NCBI GenBank assembly: GCA_900659855.1
Contig: CAACVI010000005.1
Location: forward strand, 1 to 64,000
Length of the DNA stretch: 64,000 bases
Source: Candidatus Desulfarcum epimagneticum
GTDB lineage: Bacteria; Desulfobacterota; Desulfobacteria; Desulfobacterales; CR-1
Direction: 5' to 3'
Shown here: positions 19,040-28,302 of the stretch, one piece after another
Layout: every line of letters starts with the position of its first letter
Position numbering within the stretch: the first letter of the stretch is position 1
The notes under the pieces: generated by a model
What the model saw: the letters and a program-made list of their open reading frames with translations, nothing else
Told to the model about the DNA's origin: nothing
Database searches by the model: none
Program-made: the position numbers and the translations under genes

Positions 19040-20014
19040 ATGATGTCGGATGATATGTCGAGCAGATGCGAAAAAAATCATTTAAACCAGATAAACAAAC
19101 AAATTCAAATATTTATAGAAAATTTATTTGCTTCCAGCGATGAAAACCGACTGCCGGATAACTACGGCGGCGGGCAGATATTTGCCAAACCATTGATTGG
19201 CGTCTCTAAAGGCGACGACTATATCTTTGAAAAATTCAAAGAAGTTGTGAGGCCGGATCACCTGACCCCGGCAGAGATGTGGACGCAAAGCGGCTTTCCA
19301 TGGGAGGCGGGGCTTGCGGCGCGACTTCGCGCTTTGTCAGTCGCATTCCCTTTTTCAAATCAGATTCGTGAAGCAGGGAATAATAATGACGGACAAACAC
19401 CGGCGGAAATATTCAGCATAGGCTACAACTTTTCCAAATTTTTTTTAAAATTTTTTATGAATGAGACAGTGACATTTTTAAACCAAAGAGGTTTTCGCGC
19501 GATGTCAGGAGTACTGAGCGAAGCTTTCAACATATTAAAGCCATATCCATTTCGCTCCAACTGGTCCGAAAAACATATTGCTTTCGCCGCAGGATTAGGC
19601 TCATTTAACCTGCAGCAAGTTCTGATTACGGATATGGGATGCAATGTTGTTTTGGCGTCAGTAATCACTGACGCCCCGCTGGAATCGACAACCAGGGAAA
19701 GCGACGATCCATACGCCAACTGCCTGCATTTTGCAAAAAAAAAATGTGGAAAATGCATTGACAAATGCCCTGCGGACGCAATAACAGAAAAAGGGCTCGA
19801 TAGGGAAAAGTGCTTTGCTCACATCAGATTGCTCACACATAAAGCGGAAAAAAGGTCGTTAAAAAAAGTTTTGAAGCCGCGCAAGCATAAAATCATCGGA
19901 GGAAAGGTTGAGACAAACTATCCTGTGGGATGCACATTTTGCCAATTTGGAGTCCCGTGCTCAGATAAAAATCCGACCACACGCCTTAGCGATGATCGCG
20001 CTCTGAATCTTTAG
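19040..20014 (+). CDS. Fe-S oxidoreductase related to epoxyqueuosine reductase (QueG-like)
   Basis: A 324-residue protein. Its C-terminal half has a two-cluster ferredoxin arrangement: CGKCIDKCPADAI (about 238-250) and CTFCQFGVPC (about 298-307). Upstream, SEKHIAFAAGLGSFNLQQVL resembles the AGLGxxG segment of QueG. QueG and related reductive dehalogenases use cobalamin and 4Fe-4S clusters for reductions. The sequence is too diverged to call it QueG itself; as a member of a biosynthetic region it may reduce a pathway intermediate. ATG at 19040, with a second ATG directly after it, behind GGAGAAG. Confidence 0.65.
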   Translation: MMSDDMSSRCEKNHLNQINKQIQIFIENLFASSDENRLPDNYGGGQIFAKPLIGVSKGDDYIFEKFKEVVRPDHLTPAEMWTQSGFPWEAGLAARLRALSVAFPFSNQIREAGNNNDGQTPAEIFSIGYNFSKFFLKFFMNETVTFLNQRGFRAMSGVLSEAFNILKPYPFRSNWSEKHIAFAAGLGSFNLQQVLITDMGCNVVLASVITDAPLESTTRESDDPYANCLHFAKKKCGKCIDKCPADAITEKGLDREKCFAHIRLLTHKAEKRSLKKVLKPRKHKIIGGKVETNYPVGCTFCQFGVPCSDKNPTTRLSDDRALNL

Positions 20015-20038
20015 CAAGACACAAAGGCCGATAAAAAG

Positions 20039-20611
20039 ATGTTGTCACAAATTTGGAAAAACAGATATGAAGTCCGACCTTCACTTAACAGAAGGATAGA
20101 GCTTTCAAATGAGGATATTTTTTTTGTAAACTTTTCTCTAAGATCCACATTTGATATTTGCGGAAACGCGCTCGCAAAAAAACTAAAGGAAAACCCTCAA
20201 TTAAAAGTCAGAATGTTAATGGCGCATCCTGATTCATTTCATGTTAAAGCCAATGAAAAAAAATTTTCCAATCGCAAAGTCAGACAGGAAATGACAAAAA
20301 CGTTATATCAGCTTAAATCTTTCCATGATGACCTTGACCCGCTCGCCCAAAAAAAAATTGATGTAAGGCTGACTTATCACCTCCCAATGTTTGCCGCAAA
20401 AGTATTTGATCATAATGTTATGCTGCTGAATTTTTACCTTTACAATGGCAACGCGCGGGAATACCCACTCATTGAAGTCACTAAAACCAACCACTGCGAA
20501 GTGTTTGACAATATTTTAAAAAGCCTTGAAAAATTATTTCATTTTAAATCCGGCGACAATGAAACAAATAATCACAAACTGGTAATTAACGGCGAATGGA
20601 ATCAATTTTAA
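20039..20611 (+). CDS. Protein of unknown function
   Basis: A 190-residue, soluble, AT-rich protein, not recognised. The succession IFFVNFSLRSTFDICGNALAKKL, VRMLMAHPDSF, LTYHLPMFAAKVFD and VMLLNFYLYN looks like alternating strands and helices of an alpha/beta fold and faintly recalls phospholipase-D-like domains without their HKD motifs. It starts 24 bases after the Fe-S gene and precedes the fused exporter, so it probably belongs to one operon with the condensation domain. Confidence 0.6.
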   Translation: MLSQIWKNRYEVRPSLNRRIELSNEDIFFVNFSLRSTFDICGNALAKKLKENPQLKVRMLMAHPDSFHVKANEKKFSNRKVRQEMTKTLYQLKSFHDDLDPLAQKKIDVRLTYHLPMFAAKVFDHNVMLLNFYLYNGNAREYPLIEVTKTNHCEVFDNILKSLEKLFHFKSGDNETNNHKLVINGEWNQF

Positions 20612-20669
20612 TCAGTATGATGGAGCCATAGTTTTGTCCTGACAACACGCGCAAACGGAGTTCATATCA

Positions 20670-23600
20670 ATGCCAAAAGGTGGCAAAATATTGAATTTAT
20701 TTGATTTTCTCTGGTCTACATCCAGACGCGCAACTCTGAATATCATCATTCTGTCCGTAATGAATGGAATATCAGGCGGCATATTGCTGATTCTGCTCCC
20801 CGGAGCCGCATTGAATATTGATTCAAATGAACAGCTCGTGTTCTATTCATTGGCCCTGCCAGTAATGACCATTCTATTTCTCGTTTCCAGACACCTGTCT
20901 CAACAAAAAACCGAGGCTTTGGCTGGAAGAGGTGTTGAGGATATGGTCATGAGGATCAGCAACACCGTCCGTCATGCGGAATTTCAGGAATTTGAGAAGT
21001 TCAAACGTTCGGATATTCTTCTGGGTATTGCAGACGCCCAGGTCATCAGCGACGCGGCTGATAAAAACATGCAATTTTTACAGTCATACATCATTCTTTT
21101 TATCGGCTGGTTATATATTTTTGTTTTTTTATCCCCTTTCTTCGGCATTTTCATTTTGTTGGCGCGCCTTTTACTGATCCTTCTTCAGGAAATGTTCAGG
21201 AAGATCATCGCCTCTCTTGCCCGTGAGCAATTAGAGGAAGAAACGGATATGTTCACCGCGTTTCAAAATCATCTTTACGGATTTAAAGAACTGAAATTCA
21301 ACCTGGGAAAAAATAAAGATATCTTTAATAATCACCTGCTTCCCAGGATAGAGGCCGTTAAAGAGAAAAGGGTGTTAAGCAGACGTTACGGAACCGAGCT
21401 TTCACTCACCAGCATGTTGTTTCACATGCTGATAATGGTCTGTTGCGCATCTTTTCCCATGTCTCTTGCCCCGGACGATATAACCAGAATTATTATTATA
21501 ATATTTTTTGTTCTTCAAAATGATATGCTCATCAATGCTTCTACGCATAGTATTGCGGAAGGGACAGCGGCGCTGGAAAAATTGTCTCGCCTGTTCGATC
21601 TTGATGCTCTCAAAAAATCGTGTGAGAATATCAGCTCTCCCTCCCGGAAGACGGTCGGAGGTTTTAAATCAATTGTAGTGGAGGACGTCTGCTTTGCCTA
21701 TCCCGACCCCCTCAACGGACAGGGATTTTCAGTCCGTATTGAAAATCTGACCGTGAGATCCGGGGAAATTACTTTCATCGTAGGAGGCAACGGCAGCGGC
21801 AAGTCCACCTTCATTAATGTTCTGACCGGACTGTGCGAGCCGGATGAGGGAGTGATAAAAATGAATGATCGTCCGACAGTTATGTCGGAGCGACGTCATA
21901 TGTTTTCCGCTGTATTTTCCGATTTTCACCTGTTCGATCAGTTTTACGGGTTAGATGTGGTGGATGAAGAAAGTGTGCGAGAAATGTTGAGACTGACGGA
22001 ACTGGAGGGAAAAACCCGCTATGATCAGGGCAGTTTCACCACGCTTGATCTTTCAACCGGACAGCGTAAAAGGCTGGCTCTTATCGTTGCAATGATGGAA
22101 GATCGCCCGATATTTGTGTTTGATGAATGGGCTGCGGATCAGGACCCGCATTTCCGCAATTATTTCTATGAAAATATTCTCCCGTCTCTGAAAAAAAAAG
22201 GTAAGACGGTTGTAGCCATTACCCATGACGACCGGTATTTTCACATTGCCGATCAGGTTATCAGAATGGATTCCGGCCTGATAGTTGAAAAGTGGCGCCC
22301 GGAGCAAAAAAAGCCGGTTCATCCGCTCTTTCTCCATACACCTGGGGCGTTTTCCACAGAAGAAGAACCGCGCCTGTCTAGTGAGGATGTTTTTCATGAA
22401 GATCAAAGCGCTGAGGAAAAACAGGAAAGGGAGTTCAAAAGGGAAGGGACGCTGAAGCAACTCCGGAAAATATTCCGGAAAGAGCGTGACGCGGCGAAAA
22501 AGATACTCTTCCTGCTGCCTTTGTTCACTTTTAGCCTTGTCAGTCTGGCAGTGATCCTTATTCAAATGCAAGGTCAGGGTCAGATTGCGTCCGCATCGTA
22601 TCTCAAGTTTGCCTTGTTTATTATTCTCCTGGTGATGGCATTCCGCCAGCTTCAGAAGACTTTTCATCAGGCGGTTGAGAACCGGATTTCCGCTCTCCGT
22701 GTCAATGTGATGGAACATGTCCGAAAAACTGATTTGCTGACCTTGAAAAAGGTTGGCGCAGGCAGAATTTATACGGCCCTGACCTCGGATATCCGGGCGG
22801 TGTCCACGACATCAGACATCATACTGTTCTGTCTCCAGGGAGGGGTAAGAACGACTATGATATATGCTTATATCGGTCTTCTTTACCCGCCCGCATGCGT
22901 CATGATGATTTTGCTGACCGTTATCGGAGCGTTTGTATACTTTTTCAATCACACAAAGATGATAGGGCTTTTTGATAAGACGCGGGATCAGGAGAAAAAA
23001 TTGTTTGAAGCTGTCAGCCACCTGCTTGAAGGGTTCAGGGAACTAAAACTCAACGACAAAAAGAGCGATGATTTTTATAACAGAAGCATCAGACGTCACG
23101 CATCCCGCTTGCGGCAATTGAAACTCCGTTCCGTCCATTATTATGCCAACAACGCCACCGTCACCTATGGATTCTGGAAAGCCATATTGCTTATTATGAT
23201 CCTTGTGATGCCGCTTTTCGGATTTCCGCGGGAGATTCTGCCGGTTTCCGTGGCGCTTGTGCTTACCATGCCATTGCGCCAGATCATTGACAGGTATTCC
23301 CAGTTTCACATGGCATACCTGTCAATCCTGCGCCTCTTTAGATTTGAAAACTCAATGAAGGGTCTGGGGGAGGAACCCTCCGAAGCTGTCAGCCCCGTGG
23401 AGTCAGATGCTTATAAAGAAATTCGGTATAAAAACATCTCTTTTACCTACAGCACAAAAGACAACCGCCCTTTTTCCGTAGGCCCGATCAGCATCTCATT
23501 CAAGGCGGGTGAAATCATTTTTATCACCGGCGGCAACGGCAGCGGAAAATCCACATTGCTGAATGTCATCACAGGACTTTATAATAGTGATTCGGGCCGG

Positions 23601-24071
23601 GTCTTTATAGATAACAGAGAGGTTGATATTCGTCTGCACAGGGAATTGTTCGGACCCATCTTCACCGATTTTCACCTGTTTGACCGATTCTATGGCATGG
23701 AAAAGATTGATGAAGCGAAACTCAACGGGCTTTTAAGGCGTTTCCGGCTGGAAAATCTGGTAAAATGTGTTGATGGAAAATTTAGCTCCCTTCATCTTTC
23801 CACCGGTCAGAAAAAACGGCTGGCCCTGATCATCGCCATAATGGAAGACAAGCCGGTTTATATCTTTGATGAATGGGCGGCGGATCAGGACCCGCATTTT
23901 CGAAAATTTTTTTACAAGACCCTGCTGCCGGAATTCAAAGCGCAGGGCAAAACCGTTATCGCCGTCAGCCATGATGACAGATATTTTCATGCGGCGGACC
24001 GGGCGTTGCATCTGGAGTGCGGAAGACTGGTTGATTCGAAAATATTCTTCAAAAAAGGAGATGTGACATGA
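20670..24071 (+). CDS. Fused tandem cyclic-peptide-type ABC exporter (TM-ATPase-TM-ATPase)
   Basis: 1133 residues, equal to two SyrD/PvdE-type half-transporters in one chain. The first half has a membrane domain (about 10-300), Walker A GGNGSGKST (about 371), LSTGQRKR, FVFDEWAADQDP and THDD. A charged linker follows (about 545-610, rich in Glu/Lys/Arg). The second half has a membrane domain (about 615-870), Walker A GGNGSGKST (about 953), LSTGQKKR, YIFDEWAADQDP and SHDD. Both ATP sites look competent. Most relatives are single half-transporters of about 540-560 residues, as in the split pair at 4641-7870. It follows a condensation domain, a Fe-S protein and an unknown gene and precedes cysC and sulfotransferases, pointing to export of a sulfated condensation product. 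Confidence 0.9.
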   Translation: MPKGGKILNLFDFLWSTSRRATLNIIILSVMNGISGGILLILLPGAALNIDSNEQLVFYSLALPVMTILFLVSRHLSQQKTEALAGRGVEDMVMRISNTVRHAEFQEFEKFKRSDILLGIADAQVISDAADKNMQFLQSYIILFIGWLYIFVFLSPFFGIFILLARLLLILLQEMFRKIIASLAREQLEEETDMFTAFQNHLYGFKELKFNLGKNKDIFNNHLLPRIEAVKEKRVLSRRYGTELSLTSMLFHMLIMVCCASFPMSLAPDDITRIIIIIFFVLQNDMLINASTHSIAEGTAALEKLSRLFDLDALKKSCENISSPSRKTVGGFKSIVVEDVCFAYPDPLNGQGFSVRIENLTVRSGEITFIVGGNGSGKSTFINVLTGLCEPDEGVIKMNDRPTVMSERRHMFSAVFSDFHLFDQFYGLDVVDEESVREMLRLTELEGKTRYDQGSFTTLDLSTGQRKRLALIVAMMEDRPIFVFDEWAADQDPHFRNYFYENILPSLKKKGKTVVAITHDDRYFHIADQVIRMDSGLIVEKWRPEQKKPVHPLFLHTPGAFSTEEEPRLSSEDVFHEDQSAEEKQEREFKREGTLKQLRKIFRKERDAAKKILFLLPLFTFSLVSLAVILIQMQGQGQIASASYLKFALFIILLVMAFRQLQKTFHQAVENRISALRVNVMEHVRKTDLLTLKKVGAGRIYTALTSDIRAVSTTSDIILFCLQGGVRTTMIYAYIGLLYPPACVMMILLTVIGAFVYFFNHTKMIGLFDKTRDQEKKLFEAVSHLLEGFRELKLNDKKSDDFYNRSIRRHASRLRQLKLRSVHYYANNATVTYGFWKAILLIMILVMPLFGFPREILPVSVALVLTMPLRQIIDRYSQFHMAYLSILRLFRFENSMKGLGEEPSEAVSPVESDAYKEIRYKNISFTYSTKDNRPFSVGPISISFKAGEIIFITGGNGSGKSTLLNVITGLYNSDSGRVFIDNREVDIRLHRELFGPIFTDFHLFDRFYGMEKIDEAKLNGLLRRFRLENLVKCVDGKFSSLHLSTGQKKRLALIIAIMEDKPVYIFDEWAADQDPHFRKFFYKTLLPEFKAQGKTVIAVSHDDRYFHAADRALHLECGRLVDSKIFFKKGDVT

Positions 24072-24251
24072 ACATTCGCTTTTTTTGATATGCGGCGCAT
24101 GCCCAGGGTCCGACGGAGGCTTTTGTCCCCGGTGTCCAGATCGCATGCTCTGGAAATTTTTCCTCTCCGAACGAAAAAAGCTCTTAAACAAAAAGCCGGC
24201 AAAAACTCTTATAACTTCAAGCCCTTTAAGTCACGCATTTCTAACTTTGCC

Positions 24252-24280
24252 TTGACAAAACGCCCCGCTTTGATTATAAA
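24252..24280 (+). promoter_or_regulatory. Sigma70-like promoter of the intact cysC
   Basis: TTGACA (24252-24257), a 17-base spacer and TATAAA (24275-24280) form a near-consensus promoter. The 24-base block is almost identical to the one before the broken cysC at 8148, including most of the spacer. It lies 43 bases upstream of the ATG. Confidence 0.78.
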
Positions 24281-24323
24281 CAATAATGATTTATAAAATA
24301 AATTTCAATCTGGAAACCTACTG

Positions 24324-24971
24324 ATGGCCGAATTCCCAAAACGCGATATCTCCCGGTTCAGCGGATACGTAAAAAAAGCCGATCGTGAAAAGCTTCACGG
24401 CCACAAAGGCGTCGCGGTCTGGCTCACCGGTTTTTCCGCCTCGGGCAAATCCACCATCGCCCACCATCTTGAAAAGCGTCTTTATCAAATGGGGCGCTCA
24501 ACCTATGTGCTGGACGGGGACAACGTCCGATATGGACTGTGCGCCGATCTGGGCTTTTCCCCATGCGACCGCTCCGAAAACATCCGCCGAATCGGGGAAA
24601 TGGCCCGCCTTTTTGTGGACTCGGGAATCATCCTGCTCGCCGCCTTTATCTCACCGGACAGAATCGACAGACAAAAAATTCGAGAGACCATCGGGGAAGA
24701 GAATTTTATCGAGGTGTTTGTGGACTGCCCCATCAGCGTCTGCCGCCTCCGCGACCCCAAAGGGATCTACCAGAAGGCCCTGTCCGGGGAGATTAAAAAT
24801 TTCACAGGAATCTCAGCGAAATACGACCCGCCCGAACGACCCGACATCACCATCCGGTCCCATGAGGAGACCGTGGATTCCGCCGTGACCCGGCTGATCG
24901 CCCATATGAAAAAACGCCGGTTTATCCCGGGATCGGAAGTCCGGACCCAAAGCGTGCGGCAACACGCCTGA
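24324..24971 (+). CDS. cysC: Adenylylsulfate (APS) kinase
   Basis: A 215-residue kinase that phosphorylates APS to PAPS, the sulfuryl donor for sulfotransferases. It shows the P-loop GFSASGKST (about 35-43), [24 protein letters not shown], the effector-loop DRxxxR-type region ([12 protein letters not shown]), [11 protein letters not shown] and [15 protein letters not shown]. Length is usual for CysC. Sulfate reducers normally reduce APS directly, so a dedicated PAPS-forming kinase here points to sulfation, not assimilation. That fits the four sulfotransferase-like genes within 10 kb. It is the undamaged counterpart of 8221-8920 and carries the same promoter. Confidence 0.95.
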   Translation: MAEFPKRDISRFSGYVKKADREKLHGHKGVAVWLTGFSASGKSTIAHHLEKRLYQMGRSTYVLDGDNVRYGLCADLGFSPCDRSENIRRIGEMARLFVDSGIILLAAFISPDRIDRQKIRETIGEENFIEVFVDCPISVCRLRDPKGIYQKALSGEIKNFTGISAKYDPPERPDITIRSHEETVDSAVTRLIAHMKKRRFIPGSEVRTQSVRQHA

Positions 24972-25002
24972 ATGCAAATTAATCAAACAAAAGGAGGCAG
25001 AA

Positions 25003-25902
25003 ATGAAGAAAACGGCAAAACGCGTCATTTTTTCACTCATCCTTGTCTTAAGCGTCGCCTCGTTTTCATTTGCGGGAAACAGCGGAGATCTGGGAAAATG
25101 GTGGCTGAAAAATCCCCTGGAGTATGACCCCATGCCCGATCGGCTGCTCCATCATTTCGAAGGCTCGTATTCCTATGGCGGAACAAGCGGCAATGTGGAA
25201 GTGACCTCCCACACGGGAAAAGCCAACCTGACTTTAAGAAAAAATATACTGACCAGCGTCACCGTGTATTCGGTCAAATACAACGACACGGAAAACGCGC
25301 TCCGGGGGTCCGAGTCCCATTTAAACGACCAGTTCTTCAGGCAGGGTTTCCGCTTTGCCCTAACGGATAAATTAGAGGCCGTTGTCGGGGGCGAATGGAA
25401 AAAAAACGCGTCCATGTATCTTGAAAATCGCCTGGTTTACTATGGCGGATTTCGTTTTTCAGCCATTCGTTCGGAAAATGTGAAAATTTTCCTGGCGGGC
25501 TTTTATTCCAATACCAACACTGAATATATGAACAGCAAAATACAGAACATACGGACTTACGCCAGTTTTCCCTCGGTGGACGAATACGAGTCCGGAGGTT
25601 TGTTTCTGCGTCAGACATTGAACTGGAAAATAACCGACGCCATCACATTAAATGAAGCGTGCTCATATTTAAATTTCCTGGACAATTCCGATTATTACAC
25701 CCTGGATCTAAATCTGAGCCTGAACTTTATGATCACCAAGTCCGTGTCTTTTCTGGTGTCCTACGATATGACCTACGAACAAAACTCGTTTATCAAATCC
25801 TTGGGGGATTATCTTGATGAGCGCAGGGCTGCGGGACGTTTCGCCGGGGAAATAGAGAACAGAGACTCAAAGATTGGCGTGGGCATCCAGATCTCTTTTT
25901 AG
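25003..25902 (+). CDS. Predicted outer-membrane beta-barrel protein
   Basis: 299 residues, with a clear signal peptide (VIFSLILVLSVASFSFAG, cleavage near residue 24) followed by many alternating polar/aromatic beta strands. It ends in IGVGIQISF, a C-terminal Phe typical of outer-membrane barrels. The pattern resembles DUF481-type proteins. Good ribosome-binding site (AAAGGAGG). It starts 31 bases after cysC and is followed by a terminator. It could be an outer-membrane channel for the local product; this is inference from position only. Confidence 0.68.
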   Translation: MKKTAKRVIFSLILVLSVASFSFAGNSGDLGKWWLKNPLEYDPMPDRLLHHFEGSYSYGGTSGNVEVTSHTGKANLTLRKNILTSVTVYSVKYNDTENALRGSESHLNDQFFRQGFRFALTDKLEAVVGGEWKKNASMYLENRLVYYGGFRFSAIRSENVKIFLAGFYSNTNTEYMNSKIQNIRTYASFPSVDEYESGGLFLRQTLNWKITDAITLNEACSYLNFLDNSDYYTLDLNLSLNFMITKSVSFLVSYDMTYEQNSFIKSLGDYLDERRAAGRFAGEIENRDSKIGVGIQISF

Positions 25903-25947
25903 GACCTGGAACCCGAAGAGCTTTAATCGCGTCACACACAATTTAGA

Positions 25948-25981
25948 AAAACAGGCGGGGCTCAAACGCCCAGCCTGTTTT
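25948..25981 (+). terminator. Rho-independent terminator after the beta-barrel gene
   Basis: AAAACAGGC at 25948-25956 pairs perfectly with GCCTGTTTT at 25973-25981, with an inner GGGC/GCCC pairing. The symmetric A/T tracts could serve either direction. It closes the cysC-barrel transcription unit. Confidence 0.75.
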
Positions 25982-26001
25982 CTCCGGAAACGAAGGTGGC
26001 C

Positions 26002-26973
26002 ATGCGGAATTTTCACGCCGTGAAAAACCCTGATGCAATATCCCGCATTGACCCAGCCCTTCTGGCGACCCTCAGGCGGCGGGCAAAAGTCAACCGGAGA
26101 AAAAGGGATTTCGCTCCTCCTTCATTTGAAAAGCCGGTTTTTATCGTCTCGGCCCCCCGGTCGGGCAGCGCTCTTCTGTTTGAGCGCCTGTCCGCCCTGC
26201 CGGGGGTCTGGACCACCGGCGCCGAAAGCCACGAGCTGATTGAGGGAATCCGGCCGCTTCATCCCCGGGCGAAAAATTACGCCTCCAATGTCCTGACCGA
26301 AAAGGACTGCGCGCCTGAAATCGCCGAAACCCTCCGGCGGCGTTTCGCCATGGACATGGCGGACCGGGACCGCCGAAGATACACGGATATGCCTGGGGAT
26401 CAAAGGCCCTCAAAAGTCCGACTGGTGGAAAAAACCCCGAAAAACGCCCTGCGTGTCTCTTTTTTAAAAGCGGTGTTTCCCGACGCGCTCTTTGTGTTTC
26501 TTTACCGGAACCCGCGGCAGAGCGTGGCCAGTCTGATGGAAGGCTGGATATCCGGCCGTTTTGTGGCCTATCGGAATTTGCCCGGAAGAGCCGCCCCCTG
26601 GAGCTTTCTTTTAATCCCCGGCTGGCGGCGCCTTGAAAACGCCTCTTTGGCCGAAATCGCCACGCGCCAGTGGGAAACGGCGAACCGTTTTATTGTGGAC
26701 AGCCTGAAAACGCTTCCGAAATCCGAACGGCTCTTCATCCGTTACCGGGACCTGGGCCGGAAAACGGAAAAAACCATCCGGAAAATCAGCGCCTTCGCGG
26801 GCCTTGAAACAGACGCCCGGGCGGAGAAAATCCTCAAGCCCCCCCCTCCCCTGTCGTCTTCGACCCTGTCTCCCCCGGCGCCCGGAAAATGGAAAAAACA
26901 CGAAAAGGAGATCATGGCCCTGGCGCCGAAATGGTCCCCGGTGGATGAGATGATCCGGAGAGGAGTCTTTTGA
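26002..26973 (+). CDS. Sulfotransferase-family protein
   Basis: A protein of about 323 residues with FIVSAPRSGSALLFERL (5'-phosphosulfate loop, about residue 48-64) and FVFLYRNPRQSVASLMEGW (3'-phosphate motif). This is the PAPS-dependent sulfotransferase type with a PRSG loop. The ATG at 26002 is preferred over the in-frame GTG at 25996 because AAGG lies at better spacing. It overlaps the next gene by four bases. GC-rich, unlike the sulfotransferase genes at 16263 and 28985, so the family members probably have different histories. Confidence 0.83.
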   Translation: MRNFHAVKNPDAISRIDPALLATLRRRAKVNRRKRDFAPPSFEKPVFIVSAPRSGSALLFERLSALPGVWTTGAESHELIEGIRPLHPRAKNYASNVLTEKDCAPEIAETLRRRFAMDMADRDRRRYTDMPGDQRPSKVRLVEKTPKNALRVSFLKAVFPDALFVFLYRNPRQSVASLMEGWISGRFVAYRNLPGRAAPWSFLLIPGWRRLENASLAEIATRQWETANRFIVDSLKTLPKSERLFIRYRDLGRKTEKTIRKISAFAGLETDARAEKILKPPPPLSSSTLSPPAPGKWKKHEKEIMALAPKWSPVDEMIRRGVF

Positions 26974-28262
26974 AAAAAGAAAAAACCCGCCCCTGGCCCT
27001 CGCGAAAGGGCTTTGTCACCAACTATCCCCATTTTCGGAAATGGAAAAAAGCGCCGCCCCCGGAAATGAGCGGAACCGGGCCCGTCCATATCTACCTGCA
27101 CATCCCTTTCTGCATTCAAAGATGCGCCTACTGCTATTACAGCGCCGTCCCCCTGAAAGAGGCCGGGGGAGCCAAAGAGCTGGGCGAATATGTCGACGCC
27201 CTGCGCCGTGAGATCAAGACCGCGTCGCGCCGCTTTCATCTGCGGGAACGGCCCGTCGCCTCCATTTACTTCGGGGGCGGCACCCCCACCGTCATGAACG
27301 AGGGCCATTTCTCCAGGATCATCGACGCCCTTCATGAAAATCTCGACATCCAGGACCCCGAGTTCACTGTGGAGGCCGAGCCTGTGACGCTTGCCCGAAA
27401 AAAGGCCGATTTCCTGAAAAGCGTCGGGGTCAACCGAATCAGCCTGGGCGTTCAATCCTTTTGCGACGACATCATTCAACTGTGCGGCCGCCTGGACACG
27501 GCTGAAAAAGCCTTGAGGGCTGTGGAGATCGCCTCACAAACCGGCGCCGTGGTGAACATCGATCTTTTGAGCGGCCTTGCGGGCGAGACCATGAATTCCT
27601 GGTCCCACACCCTGGAGCAGGCGCTTTTGACCGGCGCTGAAAGCGTCACGGTCTATAAAATGGAGTTGCACGCCAACACGGCGTATTACCGCAAAATCCG
27701 CGCCGGCGCCATTCAAATCCCGTCGGACGACGAGGAGCTTGAATTCATGCGCCACGCCCTGGGGCGGTTTGAGGAAAAAAATTACCTGCCCTGGAGCTTT
27801 TTCACGTTCACCCAAAACGGCCGGCATGAAAACATATACGCCTCAGGCATCTGGAGGGGCGAGGACTGCCACGCCTTCGGCGTCTCGGGATTCGGGGGCA
27901 TGGGGGAGTGGCTTTTCCAAAACACCAGCGACAGGAAGAAATACCTCGCCCTTGCCGGGGCCGGGGAGATTCCCATTCAGCGGGGACATCGCATGACCGG
28001 AAAGGACCGAATGATCCGGGACGTTCTTCTATGCATGAAGCTGACCCGGCTGGATATGCGAAACTTTGAAGACCGGCATGGACTGAGCCTTGAGTCCCTG
28101 TGCCCAAAGGCGCTGGAAGAGCTGGAAGACGAGGGATTTATTCGTCTGGAAAACAGCCATATCGAAATGACCCGAAAGGGCATTCTTTACGGAGATCACA
28201 CCGGGAAAAGACTGGCCGCGCCCCTGATGGAATTGGATTCCAACTCTCCGCAAACACAATAA
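26970..28262 (+). CDS. HemW/coproporphyrinogen-oxidase-like radical SAM protein
   Basis: 430 residues with the radical SAM cluster motif CIQRCAYC (about 48-55) after the typical YLHIPF, then IYFGGGTPTVM, VNRISLGVQSF and NIDLLSGLAGET. This is the HemN/HemW-like family. HemW itself is a heme chaperone, but many relatives in gene clusters act in tailoring reactions such as methylation or cyclopropanation. The start is TTG at 26970, overlapping the upstream stop by four bases. Clustering between sulfotransferase genes argues against a housekeeping hemW. Confidence 0.8.
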   Translation: MKKEKTRPWPSRKGFVTNYPHFRKWKKAPPPEMSGTGPVHIYLHIPFCIQRCAYCYYSAVPLKEAGGAKELGEYVDALRREIKTASRRFHLRERPVASIYFGGGTPTVMNEGHFSRIIDALHENLDIQDPEFTVEAEPVTLARKKADFLKSVGVNRISLGVQSFCDDIIQLCGRLDTAEKALRAVEIASQTGAVVNIDLLSGLAGETMNSWSHTLEQALLTGAESVTVYKMELHANTAYYRKIRAGAIQIPSDDEELEFMRHALGRFEEKNYLPWSFFTFTQNGRHENIYASGIWRGEDCHAFGVSGFGGMGEWLFQNTSDRKKYLALAGAGEIPIQRGHRMTGKDRMIRDVLLCMKLTRLDMRNFEDRHGLSLESLCPKALEELEDEGFIRLENSHIEMTRKGILYGDHTGKRLAAPLMELDSNSPQTQ

Positions 28263-28302
28263 ACTCAAAGAACTCTATAAACCCGACAAACTCTGTAAAC
28301 CC

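Noticed and set aside
19040-20014. True epoxyqueuosine reductase queG
   Set aside because: The Fe-S pattern and one segment are similar, but the sequence is strongly diverged and the neighbours are biosynthetic, not tRNA-modification genes.
26970-28262. Housekeeping heme chaperone hemW
   Set aside because: The motifs fit the wider HemN/HemW family, but position between sulfotransferase genes and overlap with one of them argue for a cluster-specific role; no gene symbol given.
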